From: Watersipora subatra
Lineage: Eukaryota; Bryozoa; Gymnolaemata; Cheilostomatida; Watersiporidae
Assembly: GCF_963576615.1 (NCBI RefSeq)
Contig: NC_088709.1
Coordinates: 76,800,538 to 76,864,537 of the forward strand
DNA: 64,000 nt
Direction: 5' to 3'
Shown here: piece by piece, positions 24,301 through 36,300 of the stretch
How the letters are laid out: each line of letters starts with the position of its first letter
Position numbering within the stretch: position 1 is the first letter of the stretch
Program-made: the position numbers and the translations under genes
Notes under the pieces: generated by a model
Told to the model about the DNA's origin: nothing
The model's database searches: none
Seen by the model: only the letters and a program-made list of their open reading frames with translations

Positions 24301-27300
24301 AGGTCTCCTTCATTCTTCACTAGTGTTTCAAGTTCAAGGTCTCCTTCATTCTTCACTAGTGTTTCAAGTTCAAGGTCTCCTTTGTTCTTCACTAGTGCTT
24401 CAAGTTCAAGGTCTCCTTTGTTCTTCACTAGTGTTTCAAGTTCAAGGTCTCCTTCATTCTTCACTAGTGCTTCAAGTTCAAGGTCTCCTTTGTTCTTCAC
24501 TAGTGTTTCAAGTTCAAGGTCTCCTTTGTTCTTCACTAGTGCTTCAAGTTCAAGGTCTCCTTTATTCTTCACTAGTGTTTCAAGTTCAAGGTCTCCTTTA
24601 TTCTTCACTAGTGTTTCAAGTTCAAGGTCTCCTTTGTTCTTCACTAGTGTTTCAAGTTCAAGGTCTCCTTTATTCTTCACTAGTGTTTCAATTTCAAGGT
24701 CTCCTTTGTTCTTCACTAGTGCTTCAAGTTCAAGGTCTCCTTTATTCTTCACTAGTGTTTCAAGTTCAAGGTCTCCTTTATTCTTCACTAGTGTTTCAAG
24801 TTCAAGGTCTCCTTTGTTCTTCACTAGTGCTTCAATTTCAAGGTCTCCTTCATTCTTCACTAGTGCTTCAAGTTCAAGGTCTCCTTCATTCTTCACTAGT
24901 GTTTCAAGTTCAAGGTCTCCTTCATTCTTCACTAGTGTTTCAAGTTCAAGGTCTCCTTTATTCTTCACTAGTGTTTCAAGTTCAAGGTCTCCTTTATTCT
25001 TCACTAGTGTTTCAAGTTCAAGGTCTCCTTTATTCTTCACTAGTGTTTCAAGTTCAAGGTCTCCTTTATTCTTCACTAGTGTTTCAAGTTCAAGGTCTCC
25101 TTTATTCTTCACTAGTGTTTCAAGTTCAAGGTCTCCTTCATTCTTCACTAGTGTTTCAAGTTCAAGGTCTCCTTTATTCTTCACTAGTGTTTTAAGTTCA
25201 AGGTCTCCTTTATTCTTCACTAGTGCTTCAATTTCAAGGTCTCCTTCATTCTTCACTAGTGTTTCAATTTCAAGGTCTCCTTCATTCTTCACTAGTGTTT
25301 CAATTTCAAGGTCTCCTTTGTTCTTCACTAGTGTTTCAAGTTCAAGGTCTCCTTTATTCTTCACTAGTGTTTCAAGTTCAAGGTCTCCTTTATTCTTCAC
25401 TAGTGTTTCAAGTTCAAGGTCTCCTTTATTCTTCACTAGTGCTTCAATTTCAAGGTCTCCTTTATTCTTCACTAGTGTTTCAAGTTCAAGGTCTCCTCTA
25501 TTCTTCACTAGTGCTTCAAGTTCAAGGTCTCCTTTGTTCTTCACTAGTGCTTCAAGTTCAAGGTCTCCTTTGTTCTTCACTAGTGCTTCAAGTTCAAGGT
25601 CTCCTTTATTCTTCACTAGTGCTTCAATTTCAAGGTCTCCTTTATTCTTCACTAGTGTTTCAAGTTCAAGGTCTCCTCTATTCTTCACTAGTGCTTCAAG
25701 TTCAAGGTCTCCTCTATTCTTCACTAGTGCTTCAAGTTCAAGGTCTCCTTTGTTCTTCACTAGTGTTTCAAGTTCAAGGGCTCCTTCATTCTTCACTAGT
25801 GTTTCAAGTTCAAGGTCTCCTTTGTTCTTCACTAGTGTTTCAATTTCAAGGTCTCCTTTGTTCTTCACTAGTGTTTCAAGTTCAAGGTCTCCTTTATTCT
25901 TCACTAGTGCTTCAATTTCAAGGTCTCCTTTATTCTTCACTAGTGTTTCAAGTTCAAGGTCTCCTTTATTCTTCACTAGTGTTTCAAGTTCAAGGTCTCC
26001 TTTGTTCTTCACTAGTGTTTCAATTTCAAGGTCTCCTTTGTTCTTCACTAGTGTTTCAAGTTCAAGGTCTCCTTTATTCTTCACTAGTGTTTCAAGTTCA
26101 AGGGCTCCTTCATTCTTCACTAGTGTTTCAAGTTCAAGGGCTCCTTCATTCTTCACTAGTGTTTCAAGTTCAAGGTCTCCTTTGTTCTTCACTAGTGTTT
26201 CAATTTCAAGGTCTCCTTTGTTCTTCACTAGTGTTTCAAGTTCAAGGTCTCCTTTATTCTTCACTAGTGTTTCAAGTTCAAGGTCTCCTTTATTCTTCAC
26301 TAGTGTTTCAAGTTCAAGGTCTCCTTTATTCTTCACTAGTGCTTCAAGTTCAAGGTCTCCTTTGTTCTTCACTAGTGCTTCAATTTCAAGGTCTCCTTTA
26401 TTCTTCACTAGTGTTTCAAGTTCAAGGTCTCCTTTATTCTTCACTAGTGCTTCAAGTTCAAGGTCTCCTTTATTCTTCACTAGTGTTTCAAGTTCAAGGT
26501 CTCCTTTATTCTTCACTAGTGCTTCAATTTCAAGGTCTCCTTTATTCTTCACTAGTGTTTCAAGTTCAAGGTCTCCTTTATTCTTCACTAGTGTTTCAAG
26601 TTCAAGGTCTCCTTTGTTCTTCACTAGTGCTTCAATTTCAAGGTCTCCTTTATTCTTCACTAGTGTTTCAAGTTCAAGGTCTCATTTATTCTTCACTAGT
26701 GCTTCAAATTCAAGGTCTCCTTCATTCTTCACTAGTGCTTCAAGTTCAAGGTCTCCTTTATTCTTCACTAGTGTTTCAAGTTCAAGGTCTCCTTTATTCT
26801 TCACTAGTGTTTCAAGTTCAAGGTCTCCTTTATTCTTCACTAGTGTTTTAAGTTCAAGGTCTCCTTCATTCTTCACTAGTGTTTCAAGTTCAAGGTCTCC
26901 TTTATTCTTCACTAGTGTTTCAAGTTCAAGGTCTCCTTTGTTCTTCACTAGTGTTTCAATTTCAAGGTCTCCTTTATTCTTCACTAGTATTTCAAGTTCA
27001 AGGTCTCCTTTATTCTTCACTAGTGCTTCAAGTTCAAGGTCTCCTTTATTCTTCACTAGTGCTTCAATTTCAAGGTCTCCTTTATTCTTCACTAGTGCTT
27101 CAATTTCAAGGTCTCCTTTATTCTTCACTAGTGCTTCAATTTCAAGGTCTCCTTTATTCTTCACTAGTGCTTCAAGTTCAAGGTTTCCTTCATTCTTCAC
27201 TAGTGTTTCAAGTTCAAGGTCTCCTTCATTCTTCACTAGTGTTTCAAGTTCACGGTCTCCTTTATTCTTCACTAGTGCTTCAAGGTCAAGGTCTCCTTTG

Positions 27301-30300
27301 TTCTTCACTAGTGTTTCAAGTTCAAGGTCTCCTTCATTCTTCACTAGTGTTTCAAGTTCTAGGTCTCCTTTGTTCTTCACTAGTGTTTCAAGTTCAAGGT
27401 CTCCTTTGTTCTTCACTAGTGCTTCAAGTTCAAGGTCTCCTTTGTTCTTCACTAGTGCTTCAAGTTCAAGGTCTCCTTCATTCTTCACTGGTGTTTCAAG
27501 TTCAAGGTCTCCTTTATTCTTCACTAGTGCTTCAAGTTCAAGGTCTCCTTTATTCTTCACTAGTGCTTCAAGTTCAAGGTCTCCTTTATTCTTCACTAGT
27601 GCTTCAAGTTCAAGGTCTCCTTCATTCTTCACTAGTGTTTCAAGTTCAAGGTCTCCTTCATTCTTCACTAGTGTTTCAAGTTCTAGGTCTCCTTCATTCT
27701 TCACTGGTGTTTCAAGTTCAAGGTCTCCTTTATTCTTCACTAGTGCTTCAAGTTCAAGGTCTCCTTTATTCTTCACTAGTGCTTCAAGTTCAAGGTCTCC
27801 TTTATTCTTCACTAGTGTTTCAAGTTCAAGGTCTCCTTTATTCTTCACTAGTGTTTCAAGTTCAAGGTCTCCTTTGTTCTTCACTAGTGCTTCAAGTTCA
27901 AGGTCTCCTTTATTCTTCACTAGTGCTTCAAGTTCAAGGTCTCCTTTATTCTTCACTAGTGCTTCAAGTTCAAGGTCTCCTTCATTCTTCACTAGTGTTT
28001 CAAGTTCAAGGTCTCCTTCATTCTTCACTAGTGTTTCAAGTTCTAGGTCTCCTTCATTCTTCACTGGTGTTTCAAGTTCAAGGTCTCCTTTATTCTTCAC
28101 TAGTGCTTCAAGTTCAAGGTCTCCTTTATTCTTCACTAGTGCTTCAAGTTCAAGGTCTCCTTTATTCTTCACTAGTGTTTCAAGTTCAAGGTCTCCTTTA
28201 TTCTTCACTAGTGTTTCAAGTTCAAGGTCTCCTTTATTCTTCACTAGTGTTTCAAGTTCAAGGTCTCCTTTGTTCTTCACTAGTGCTTCAAGGTCAAGGT
28301 CTCCTTTATTCTTCACTAGTGCTTCAAGTTCAAGGTCTCCTTTATTCTTCACTAGTGTTTCAAGTTCAAGGTCTCCTTTATTCTTCACTAGTGTTTCAAG
28401 TTCAAGGTCTCCTTTATTCTTCACTAGTGTTTCAAGTTCAAGGTCTCCTTTGTTCTTCACTAGTGCTTCAAGGTCAAGGTCTCCTTTATTCTTCACTAGT
28501 GCTTCAAGTTCAAGGTCTCCTTTATTCTTCACTAGTGCTTCAAGTTCAAGGTCTCCTTTGTTCTTCACTAGTGTTTCAAGTTCAAGGTCTCCTTTATTCT
28601 TCACTAGTGTTTCAAGTTCAAGGTCTCCTTCATTCTTCACTAGTGTTTCAAGTTCAAGGTCTCCTTTATTCTTCACTAGTGCTTCAAGTTCAAGGTCTCC
28701 TTTATTCTTCACTAGTGCTTCAAGTTCAAGGTCTCCTTTATTCTTCACTAGTGTTTCAAGTTCAAGGTCTCCTTTATTCTTCACTAGTGTTTCAAGTTCA
28801 AGGTCTCCTTTATTCTTCACTAGTGTTTCAAGTTCAAGGTCTCCTTTATTCTTCACTAGTGCTTCAAGTTCAAGGTCTCCTTCATTCTTCACTAGTGCTT
28901 CAAGTTCAAGGTCTCCTTTGTTCTTCACTAGTGTTTCAATTTCAAGGTCTCCTTCATTCTTCACTAGTGCTTCAAGTTCAAGGTCTCCTTTGTTCTTCAC
29001 TAGTGCTTCAAGTTCAAGGTCTCCTTCATTCTTCACTAGTGCTTCAAGTTCAAGGTCTCATTTATTCTTCACTAGTGCTTCAAGTTCAAGGTTTCCTTCA
29101 TTCTTCACTAGTGCTTCAAGTTCAAGGTCTCCTTTGTTCTTCACTAGTGTTTCAATTTCAAGGTCTCCTTCATTCTTCACTAGTGCTTCAAGTTCAAGGT
29201 CTCCTTTATTCTTCACTAGTGTTTCAAGTTCAAGGTCTCCTTTATTCTTCACTAGTGTTTCAAGTTCAAGGTCTCCTTTGTTCTTCACTAGTGCTTCAAG
29301 TTCAAGGTCTCCTTTATTCTTCACTAGTGTTTCAAGTTCAAGGTCTCCTTCATTCTTCACTAGTGTTTCAAGTTCAAGGTCTCCTTCATTCTTCACTAGT
29401 GTTTCAAGGTCAAGGTCTCCTTTATTCTTCACTAGTGCTTCAAGTTCAAGGTCTCCTTCATTCTTCACTAGTGCTTCAAGGTCAAGGTCTCCTTTGATCT
29501 TCACTAGTGTTTCAAGTTCAAGGTCTCCTTTGTTCTTCACTAGTGTTTCAAGTTCAAGGTCTCCTTCATTCTTCACTAGTGTTTCAAGGTCAAGGTCTCC
29601 TTTATTCTTCACTAGTGCTTCAAGTTCAAGGTCTCCTTCATTCTTCACTAGTGCTTCAAGTTCAAGGTCTCCTTTGTTCTTCACTAGTGTTTCAATTTCA
29701 AGGTCTCCTTCATTCTTCACTAGTGCTTCAAGTTCAAGGTCTCCTTTATTCTTCACTAGTGCTTCAAGTTCAAGGTCTCCTTCATTCTTCACTAGTGCTT
29801 CAAGTTCAAGGTCTCATTTATTCTTCACTAGTGCTTCAAGTTCAAGGTCTCCTTCATTCTTCACTAGTGCTTCAAGTTCAAGGTCTCCTTTGTTCTTCAC
29901 TAGTGTTTCAATTTCAAGGTCTCCTTCATTCTTCACTAGTGCTTCAAGTTCAAGGTCTCCTTTATTCTTCACTAGTGTTTCAAGTTCAAGGTCTCCTTTA
30001 TTCTTCACTAGTGTTTCAAGTTCAAGGTCTCCTTTGTTCTTCACTAGTGCTTCAAGTTCAAGGTCTCCTTCATTCTTCACTAGTGCTTCAAGGTCAAGGT
30101 CTCCTTTGATCTTCACTAGTGTTTCAAGTTCAAGGTCTCCTTTGTTCTTCACTAGTGTTTCAAGTTCAAGGTCTCCTTTATTCTTCACTAGTGTTTCAAG
30201 TTCAAGGTCTCTTTTGTTCTTCACTAGTGCTTCAAGTTCAAGGTCTCCTTTATTCTTCACTAGTGTTTCAAGTTCAAGGTCTCCTTTATTCTTCACTAGT

Positions 30301-33300
30301 GTTTCAAGTTCAAGGTCTCCTTTATTCTTCATTAGTGTTTCAAGTTCAAGGTCTCCTTTATTCTTCACTAGTGTTTCAATTTCAAGGTCTCCTTTATTCT
30401 TCACTAGTGCTTCAAGTTCAAGGTCTCCTTTATTCTTCACTAGTGCTTCAAGTTCAAGGTCTCCTTCATTCTTCACTAGTGTTTCAAGTTCAAGGTCTCC
30501 TTCATTCTTCACTAGTGCTTCAAGTTCAAGGTCTCCTTTATTCTTCACTAGTGCTTCAAGTTCAAGGTCTCCTTTGTTCTTCACTAGTGCTTCAATTTCA
30601 AGGTCTCCTTTATTCTTCACTAGTGCTTCAAGTTCAAGGTCTCCTTCATTCTTCACTAGTGCTTCAAATTCAAGGTCTCCTTCATTCTTCACTAGTGCTT
30701 CAATTTCAAGGTCTCCTTCATTCTTCACTAGTGTTTCAAGTTCAAGGTCTCTTTCATTCTTCACTAGTGCTTCAAGTTCAAGGTCTCCTTTATTCTTCAC
30801 TAGTGCTTCAAGTTCAAGGTCTCCTTCATTCTTCACTAGTGCTTCAAATTCAAGGTCTCCTTCATTCTTCACTAGTGCTTCAATTTCAAGGTCTCCTTCA
30901 TTCTTCACTAGTGTTTCAAGTTCAAGGTCTCCTTTATTCTTCACTAGTGTTTCAAGTTCAAGGTCTCCTTTGTTCTTCACTAGTGCTTCAATTTCAAGGT
31001 CTCCTTTATTCTTCACTAGTGCTTCAAGTTCAAGGTCTCCTTCATTCTTCACTAGTGCTTCAAATTCAAGGTCTCCTTCATTCTTCACTAGTGCTTCAAT
31101 TTCAAGGTCTCCTTCATTCTTCACTAGTGTTTCAAGTTCAAGGTCTCCTTTATTCTTCACTAGTGTTTCAAGTTCAAGGTCTCCTCTATTCTTCACTAGT
31201 GCTTCAAGTTCAAGGTCTCCTTTATTCTTCACTAGTGCTTCAAATTCAAGGTCTCCTTCATTGTTTGGGTAGTTGGCTGAATTCTTTCCCTAAGTTAGTG
31301 CGACTTCAAGCATTGATAATAGAGAGTTAATGAATGAAAGTTGACTTTGTCTGTTACATTACTTTAACGACTGCTGACTTGAAGTGTACATGTAGCAGTT
31401 ACATTACTTTAAAGACTGCTGACTTGAAGTGTATATGTAGCTGTTACATTACTTTAAAGACTGCTGACTTGAAGTGTATATGTAGCAGTTACATTACTTT
31501 AAAGACTGCTGACTTGAAGTGTACATGTAGCTGTTACATTACTTTAAAGACTGCTGACTTGAAGTGTACGTGTAGACCTACCAACACAGGATATGAGATA
31601 ACATGGTGATAGCAACAGGCAGTGTAACTTTCTTTAATTTAGACTGGGTGAAATTTCATTTTACTTAGCGTAATTGCTTAGTATTATTTTCACATTGTTT
31701 TATTGTATAAACTACATTTTGTGGTATCTACATTTAACCTATTCGCATTGTAATTTGAAAATGTGATGCTTTAAGAAGCTTCGACAGCCATGTGTTGGAG
31801 ATTTCTTTTGTTTTAGGTTCATATATTAGACCGAGTTTTACTTCATATGTTGAAACAAGGCAATCATAAAGATGTTCTATTGTATGTCTGTATTCAACAT
31901 AAAGCGTGTGTGTGTACTGATGCAGCGTGAAGTGCGTGAACTGCTAAGTGGGTAATTGCGGACATTATAACCAATCACATTGGAGAGTGCTGCTACTTTC
32001 AATGGTGCACTACTGGATGTTCAGGGCTGATGCCTCGAAGATGTGTGGTAACTTCTATTGGCCATCAAGGAGAATGCCATTTTATGGGAAAATCCTGTCA
32101 ATGAAAGCTCACTGGGCTTTGACATTAAGTTTTCAAGATTTGCTCTATTGTTAGAAATGGAGGGACAAAGGCTATGATGGAGATAAGTCACGCTTTGACT
32201 GGAATCAAGACTTTGTTGATGCAAGATTAGAACTGCCCAATGAAAAGCATCTGCGAATCCCAACTGTCCAATGGCATGAGTACAAGAGTTGGAACCTAAT
32301 ACAAATCACACAAAACTACCTGCATGTTATTCTTCAGCATATTCAGTCAGGTGTCTAGATATCATCTTTTTCCATGCTTGCAGATACCCTTTGTTAAAAC
32401 AATACGAGATTACCACATATCTTCTATATATATCAGGAGACTCCAGATTGTTGATATACTATATATCTTCTATATCATTAAGGGGACTCTGGACTGTTAA
32501 TACACTGCATCTCTGGATGGGACAGAACCCCTCTTTTTATCTCTCTCACTCGGCTCTCACTCTGGGCTGATGGATTGATTCACAAATCTCTCTCTCCTCT
32601 TGAAATCCTCTATTTTACGGTAGCCTATGATTGGTACTTGTTTGGGTGAGTTGAAAACGATAATCGCAACTGATAATTACTAGATAGTCATGCCATCTAT
32701 GAGTATATTCTTGAATAGGTGCAATAACAAAGTTTTTCGGCTGACTGTAATTGTCTGCTCATTACAAGCAATGCCATTAACCCTCAGCATTAATTGCCGT
32801 GAGCAAGCAACTCCTTTTGAGGCTTGTATACATGTATGTTCAAATATGCTGAATTTGTTGTCAAGTATTCACAGATGCGTATTATTTGGTAACAACGAAC
32901 TGTTACTGCTTGCCAAGTTAAGCAGGAGTAATCACCCACAGACACTTGTCCCACGACCAAACGAGCGGAGCGAATGTTTGAGAGTTTTTATGATAAATGC
33001 ATGTGCACACAACTCACGAAAATTATTCATCAACAATGTCGCAAACCCTTGTACCGAAATCTCATCAACAAATTTAACCATTTTTCCGTGGAGTCGTTTA
33101 AGTATAATAGCGATACAAAACACATATAAACCTATTTAAATATATTAGCAAGTCTTTGAAAAGTGTCGACAGTATCTTAAAACTTACCCATCTGTACGGA
33201 TTATACACAAATAGACAGATTAATTTGGCCGAAAATCGTTATTAAAACTTGCCAAACCTTTTATCAAAATTAAGACCGGCAATTGAAACGCCGAGCGACA

Positions 33301-36300
33301 AAGAATAGAACCATTAAGTCGTGCGTATTTCACGAAAAAATAACGGGCGCATTTCACCAGTCTATAGCATTGTCGAATTGCCGAAGGTTTCTGTAATTAA
33401 CGTAGAAGTACAGAAATATAATCGTTTCTTTTTTGCCGATTTCAAAGTAACTGACATTTTGGACACTTTTGAGTACTTTGGTATTCTAACTGATGTCCAA
33501 CGCAGTGACAGTAAAGGAAATGACGATGATATTTTTTTCTAACGATTCTTATGAGAATATTACAATATTTAATTATAAGTTTGGATGACTATTGAAGTGT
33601 TATAGTCACACTAACAACATCGATGATGGGCAATATGTTACTGTTATTATTTTTTCTAAATAGTCTTGCTAAATAGATTTTCTAAAAATCTATATAAATA
33701 TCACAACTTCTTAATATTGTTAGCTATGACGTTTTGAAATGTAAACAAAATTGTGCATTGGTTTTCTATTATTACTGTATTACTATATTAATAATATTGG
33801 TTATTCTAATAATATCAGTGCATTTTACTTCTAATATTGCATTTCTCCTATTGCAGGGGAGAGATATAAACATATAATCCTTTCCTTTCATTATTGCTAT
33901 TTGTTGTGTATAATAACACCCACACCCAGTTAGAGGTGGAACGAGACACGAGACGTCTCGAGTATCGACCTGTCTCGTATCGGTCTCGTCTCGACTTAAC
34001 TATTGCCAAACTCGAGACAGGAAATAGAACTAAAGCGCCTGCGCACGGTTGTTAAAACATGGCTTCTTACGGTAGCGACAACTCCATATATTGTAATGGA
34101 TTGCGGGCAACTGCCTTTAAAGTTATACCCGGTCCGTTACTACCTGTTGCTATTGATTATGTTGGCCACTGAGTCTAATCATGTAGTCCGGACAACGGCC
34201 CTGTTATATTTTAGTTCGGTTCTGTGTCCTTAAAACAGATACCGGGTCGTATCTAATTACTCTTCGGATAATCCAATTTAATAAATAAGACTTTTGCGGG
34301 TAAAATGTCTGTATTTTATCGTATCGTGTCTAAACACCAACTGCCCTTCATAAAATTCGGGCCTCTTTTACGTATATACTACCAATCGCGGGTAAAACGT
34401 TCCCGGACACGGAGAAACGAACGAAAGGCCGTGTCGACCATAGTCCGTGTTCGGTTAACAATGACGTTTTGTTAACTCAATATAAGAATATACATGTGCA
34501 TGTATACAGTAATTAATATAATTTCATGAGTACAATTTAAATATAATTCACATACTACAGTTAATACACAAACAACACTTAACATTATGAAACGATAAGA
34601 ATGAAAGTGTTATCGTGTGTTCTTTTAGTTGCGGTATTTCTTTGTAGAGCGACGGCTATCGGTTTCATTACAATAAAAAGTAAGAACTATTCAATAGATG
34701 ATAAAAATATACATGTACAAAGCAATATGTTTATAATAATTATGATCAATCAAGCTCAAAATTCTTAGAATATATAACTTCGGTATTTTAGAGCTGTTTG
34801 TGTCACTTTAGTTTACAAAAACTACATGCATATCACTATTAAAATGTTGTATTTAAATCGTTTACACCAGGTGAAAATTCAATTTAAAAATAGTTTTATT
34901 AATTTTATATATACCAAGTAGCTAGTACTTGTGTAGTGAAATCATCACCAAATGCTCATTATTTTACTGTTTCGTGTCTCGAGTCTCGAATTTTTACAAG
35001 AGAGTGTCTCGAGTCGAGTCTCGAACTTAAAAAACCTGTCTCGTTCCACCTCTACACCCAGTACATAACAGCTACCATTGCAGTTATCCTATTGCACTGC
35101 AGTGCCATTTGACTGCTAGTATTGCATTTCTCAACCATCAGTACCCTTTCTTTTTTCCAATATCATTTTGGTCGTGGGCTGTATGACAGGGAAATTTCTA
35201 GTAGTAATAACTTGCCCACATTAGACAATGTCATGACATAAGAATACTTGCCGGCATCTGTCAGCAGTTTGCTTGCATGTTGTAGACACAATCTGCCTGA
35301 CAGGCTAGAGAAAGGCGAAGAAGTTTTGTTTTTCTGCTTCTACTTTCTCAAGTTCATCCAGCACGAAGATTTTGTTGTTAGCTTTCGGCAAAGGTTACTT
35401 TCTTTTTTATTATATGTTATTTATTATTGTTCTTACTATTGTTCTTTCCTGCAGATTGTCTTGCTTTCTGGACTGCCGACTGTCTTTCAAAACTGCCTGG
35501 TGCAGGTACATTTCAGTTGTTTTGTTTTGAATATTTTCTGCATTGCTTGATTGGATTAATTTTGTCTGAACAGACCTGCCAGGGCACGCAACATGTCAAG
35601 CACGGACCTGGAGATGCAGTGTCCTCTCGGAGTGCTCCTTGACTCAGACTTTCCTCCTTTTGGTAGCAGCACGAGCCTGTGTAGCGAGAACAGTGCAGCT
35701 AGTCGTACAGACGCGGCACCGCTGCTCTTCATGGTCGACTCTCCTGATAAGGATGGCAGTCAGACGAGTAGCTACGTGCCGACGGATCCCAAGACTACTC
35801 CGGTAAGTGTACCAGGTGCACGAGGCAAGCCAGCAACTCCAACCAGCGTATCCTCAGACAAAAATTCTTCGGGGACGAAAAGTGATGGTTCCGAGGCTGG
35901 CAGCTGGCAGGTTGTGACTGGTACTGGTAGCTTCGCTGACTCTACTTCACCCTACCTCCTTTCTGATCCGAACCACAAATCCTCCTTTGCCAGTAATGAT
36001 CTTGCCCGCCACTCTGCCTCCAGTCTGTAAGTAGTTTATTTTGCTATAAGCGAGACATTGCGCTTATAAACAATGTCTAGCCTACCGTGTTTTGTTGCTA
36101 TAAGCTAGCTCCACACAGTAATCTCACATTCATACATTTATCAAAACGGTTAGTAACGTACATGTTATAGCTTATTAAATAAATGATTATAATCAAAATA
36201 ATGCAGGGAGATAATAAGTGTAAAATGAAATTCTTTGAAATTTGAGCCCAAATTCGGGCTGAACTTTTGCCTGAAATCAGAGCCAAATTTTGTAGCATGA

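Noticed and set aside
23998-31272. Plus-strand 2,424-codon open frame of Ser/Arg/Pro/Phe repeats, and several 200-870-codon frames on both strands in the same region
   Set aside because: All are readings of one 36-bp tandem repeat in different frames. The region lies between two MTMR14 exons that join in frame, and no unit-independent coding signal is present.
34003-34233. 76-codon frame inside the hAT-like element
   Set aside because: No transposase motifs and too short; the element appears non-coding.
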